Assembly (NCBI GenBank): GCA_016934415.1
Contig: JAFGSW010000062.1
Coordinates: 1-35,930, forward strand
Reading direction: 5' to 3'
Origin: Spirochaetales bacterium
GTDB taxonomy: Bacteria > Spirochaetota > Spirochaetia > SZUA-6 > RPPD01
DNA: 35,930 bases
The notes under the pieces were generated by a model. That model did not search any database and was not told the origin of the DNA. It was given only the letters and a program-made list of their open reading frames with translations. Positions within the stretch are counted from its first letter, which is position 1. Every line of letters starts with the position of its first letter. Both the position numbers and the translations under genes were made by a program. Positions 35,770-35,930 of this stretch are shown one piece after another.

Positions 35770-35794
35770 TAAGGAATCCAGGAAACCAGGAAAG
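35770..35794. repeat. Left arm of a further CCAGGAA element (right arm not seen)
   Basis: TAAGGAATCCAGGAAACCAG and the bases after it match the arms at 31.8 kb closely. No matching right arm occurs in the remaining 136 bp, which may be because the window ends or because the element is broken. Confidence 0.6.
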
Positions 35795-35833
35795 GGAAAC
35801 AGAGGCATAAAAAATACAACCAGTACGCCGCTT

Positions 35834-35865
35834 GTTGACGTTGTCTAGTACTCAGTCAACATAAT
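35834..35865 (+). promoter_or_regulatory. Possible promoter with flanking inverted GTTGAC/GTCAAC
   Basis: TTGACG (35835-35840) is followed by AT-rich CATAAT (35860-35865) at 19 bp or AACATA at 17 bp. GTTGAC (35834-35839) and GTCAAC (35855-35860) form an inverted repeat. The gap 35809-35930 otherwise holds no clear gene. Any gene served would start at or beyond the window edge. Confidence 0.25.
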
Positions 35866-35930
35866 TCATGACAGTAGCATAATGGCGATTCAATTTGATG
35901 CGAGCGCTTTCTTTGGTAAAACGCCACTGA

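Noticed and set aside
35882..35930. Start of a plus-strand gene (MAIQFDASAFFGKTPL, open to the edge)
   Set aside because: Only 16 codons are visible, there is no ribosome site, and no family can be recognised; it may be real but cannot be supported.

Overview
This is a chromosomal window of a GC-rich bacterium (roughly 60% G+C by eye, with AT-rich gaps between genes). The best guess for lineage is an anaerobic or facultative member of the Spirochaetota or a similar diderm. The reasons are a ferredoxin-type EtfA next to an acyl-CoA dehydrogenase, a giant 2-hydroxyacyl-CoA dehydratase activase-like protein, a rubrerythrin-like diiron protein, a lipoprotein, a predicted outer-membrane barrel protein, and LacI-type sensor domains with an SCGC motif of the kind I associate with Treponema/Spirochaeta signalling proteins. 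The lineage is inference; no rRNA or tRNA gene is visible to settle it.

Layout. 1-3020 (+): end of an acyl-CoA dehydrogenase gene, then etfB-etfA, closed by a hairpin terminator. 3024-12000 (mostly -): a small lipoprotein, then three tandem paralogues of a soluble sensor that joins a LacI-like sugar-binding domain to a methyl-accepting-chemotaxis-like signalling domain, then a UroD/MtaA-like gene. 12200-15980 (+): rubrerythrin-like gene, lon and a histidine phosphatase coupled to lon. 16270-18512 (-): a two-TM K+ channel with an RCK domain, coupled to a separate cyclic-nucleotide-binding protein, and an AT-rich small membrane protein. 18791-24473: a 1478-residue BadF/BcrA-type ATPase divergent from a degenerate CCA-transferase-like HD protein. 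24703-35703 (-): a double receiver-like protein, a TPR/NHL/VWA secreted protein, a small unknown protein, a methyltransferase-surE-TPR group, and a proC-metalloprotease/barrel pair.

How the genes fit together. The acd-etfBA group would pass electrons between a CoA thioester, NAD(H) and possibly ferredoxin. The three sensors would read small ligands in the cytoplasm, two of them from one transcript with a strongly structured leader. The channel and the cyclic-nucleotide-binding protein look like a split cyclic-nucleotide-responsive K+ module.

The most unusual non-coding signal is a family of intergenic elements. Their inverted arms are built on a TAAGGAAnCCAGGAA unit around AT-rich cores of about 100-150 bp, and the cores look unrelated between copies (clear at about 16.0, 24.5, 26.3 and 31.8 kb, with a half copy at 35.8 kb). 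Analogous elements are built on ACGGATAA and ACACGGAGA units (0.8, 12.7 and 18.6 kb). They sit in most of the larger gaps and are not explained by the genes.
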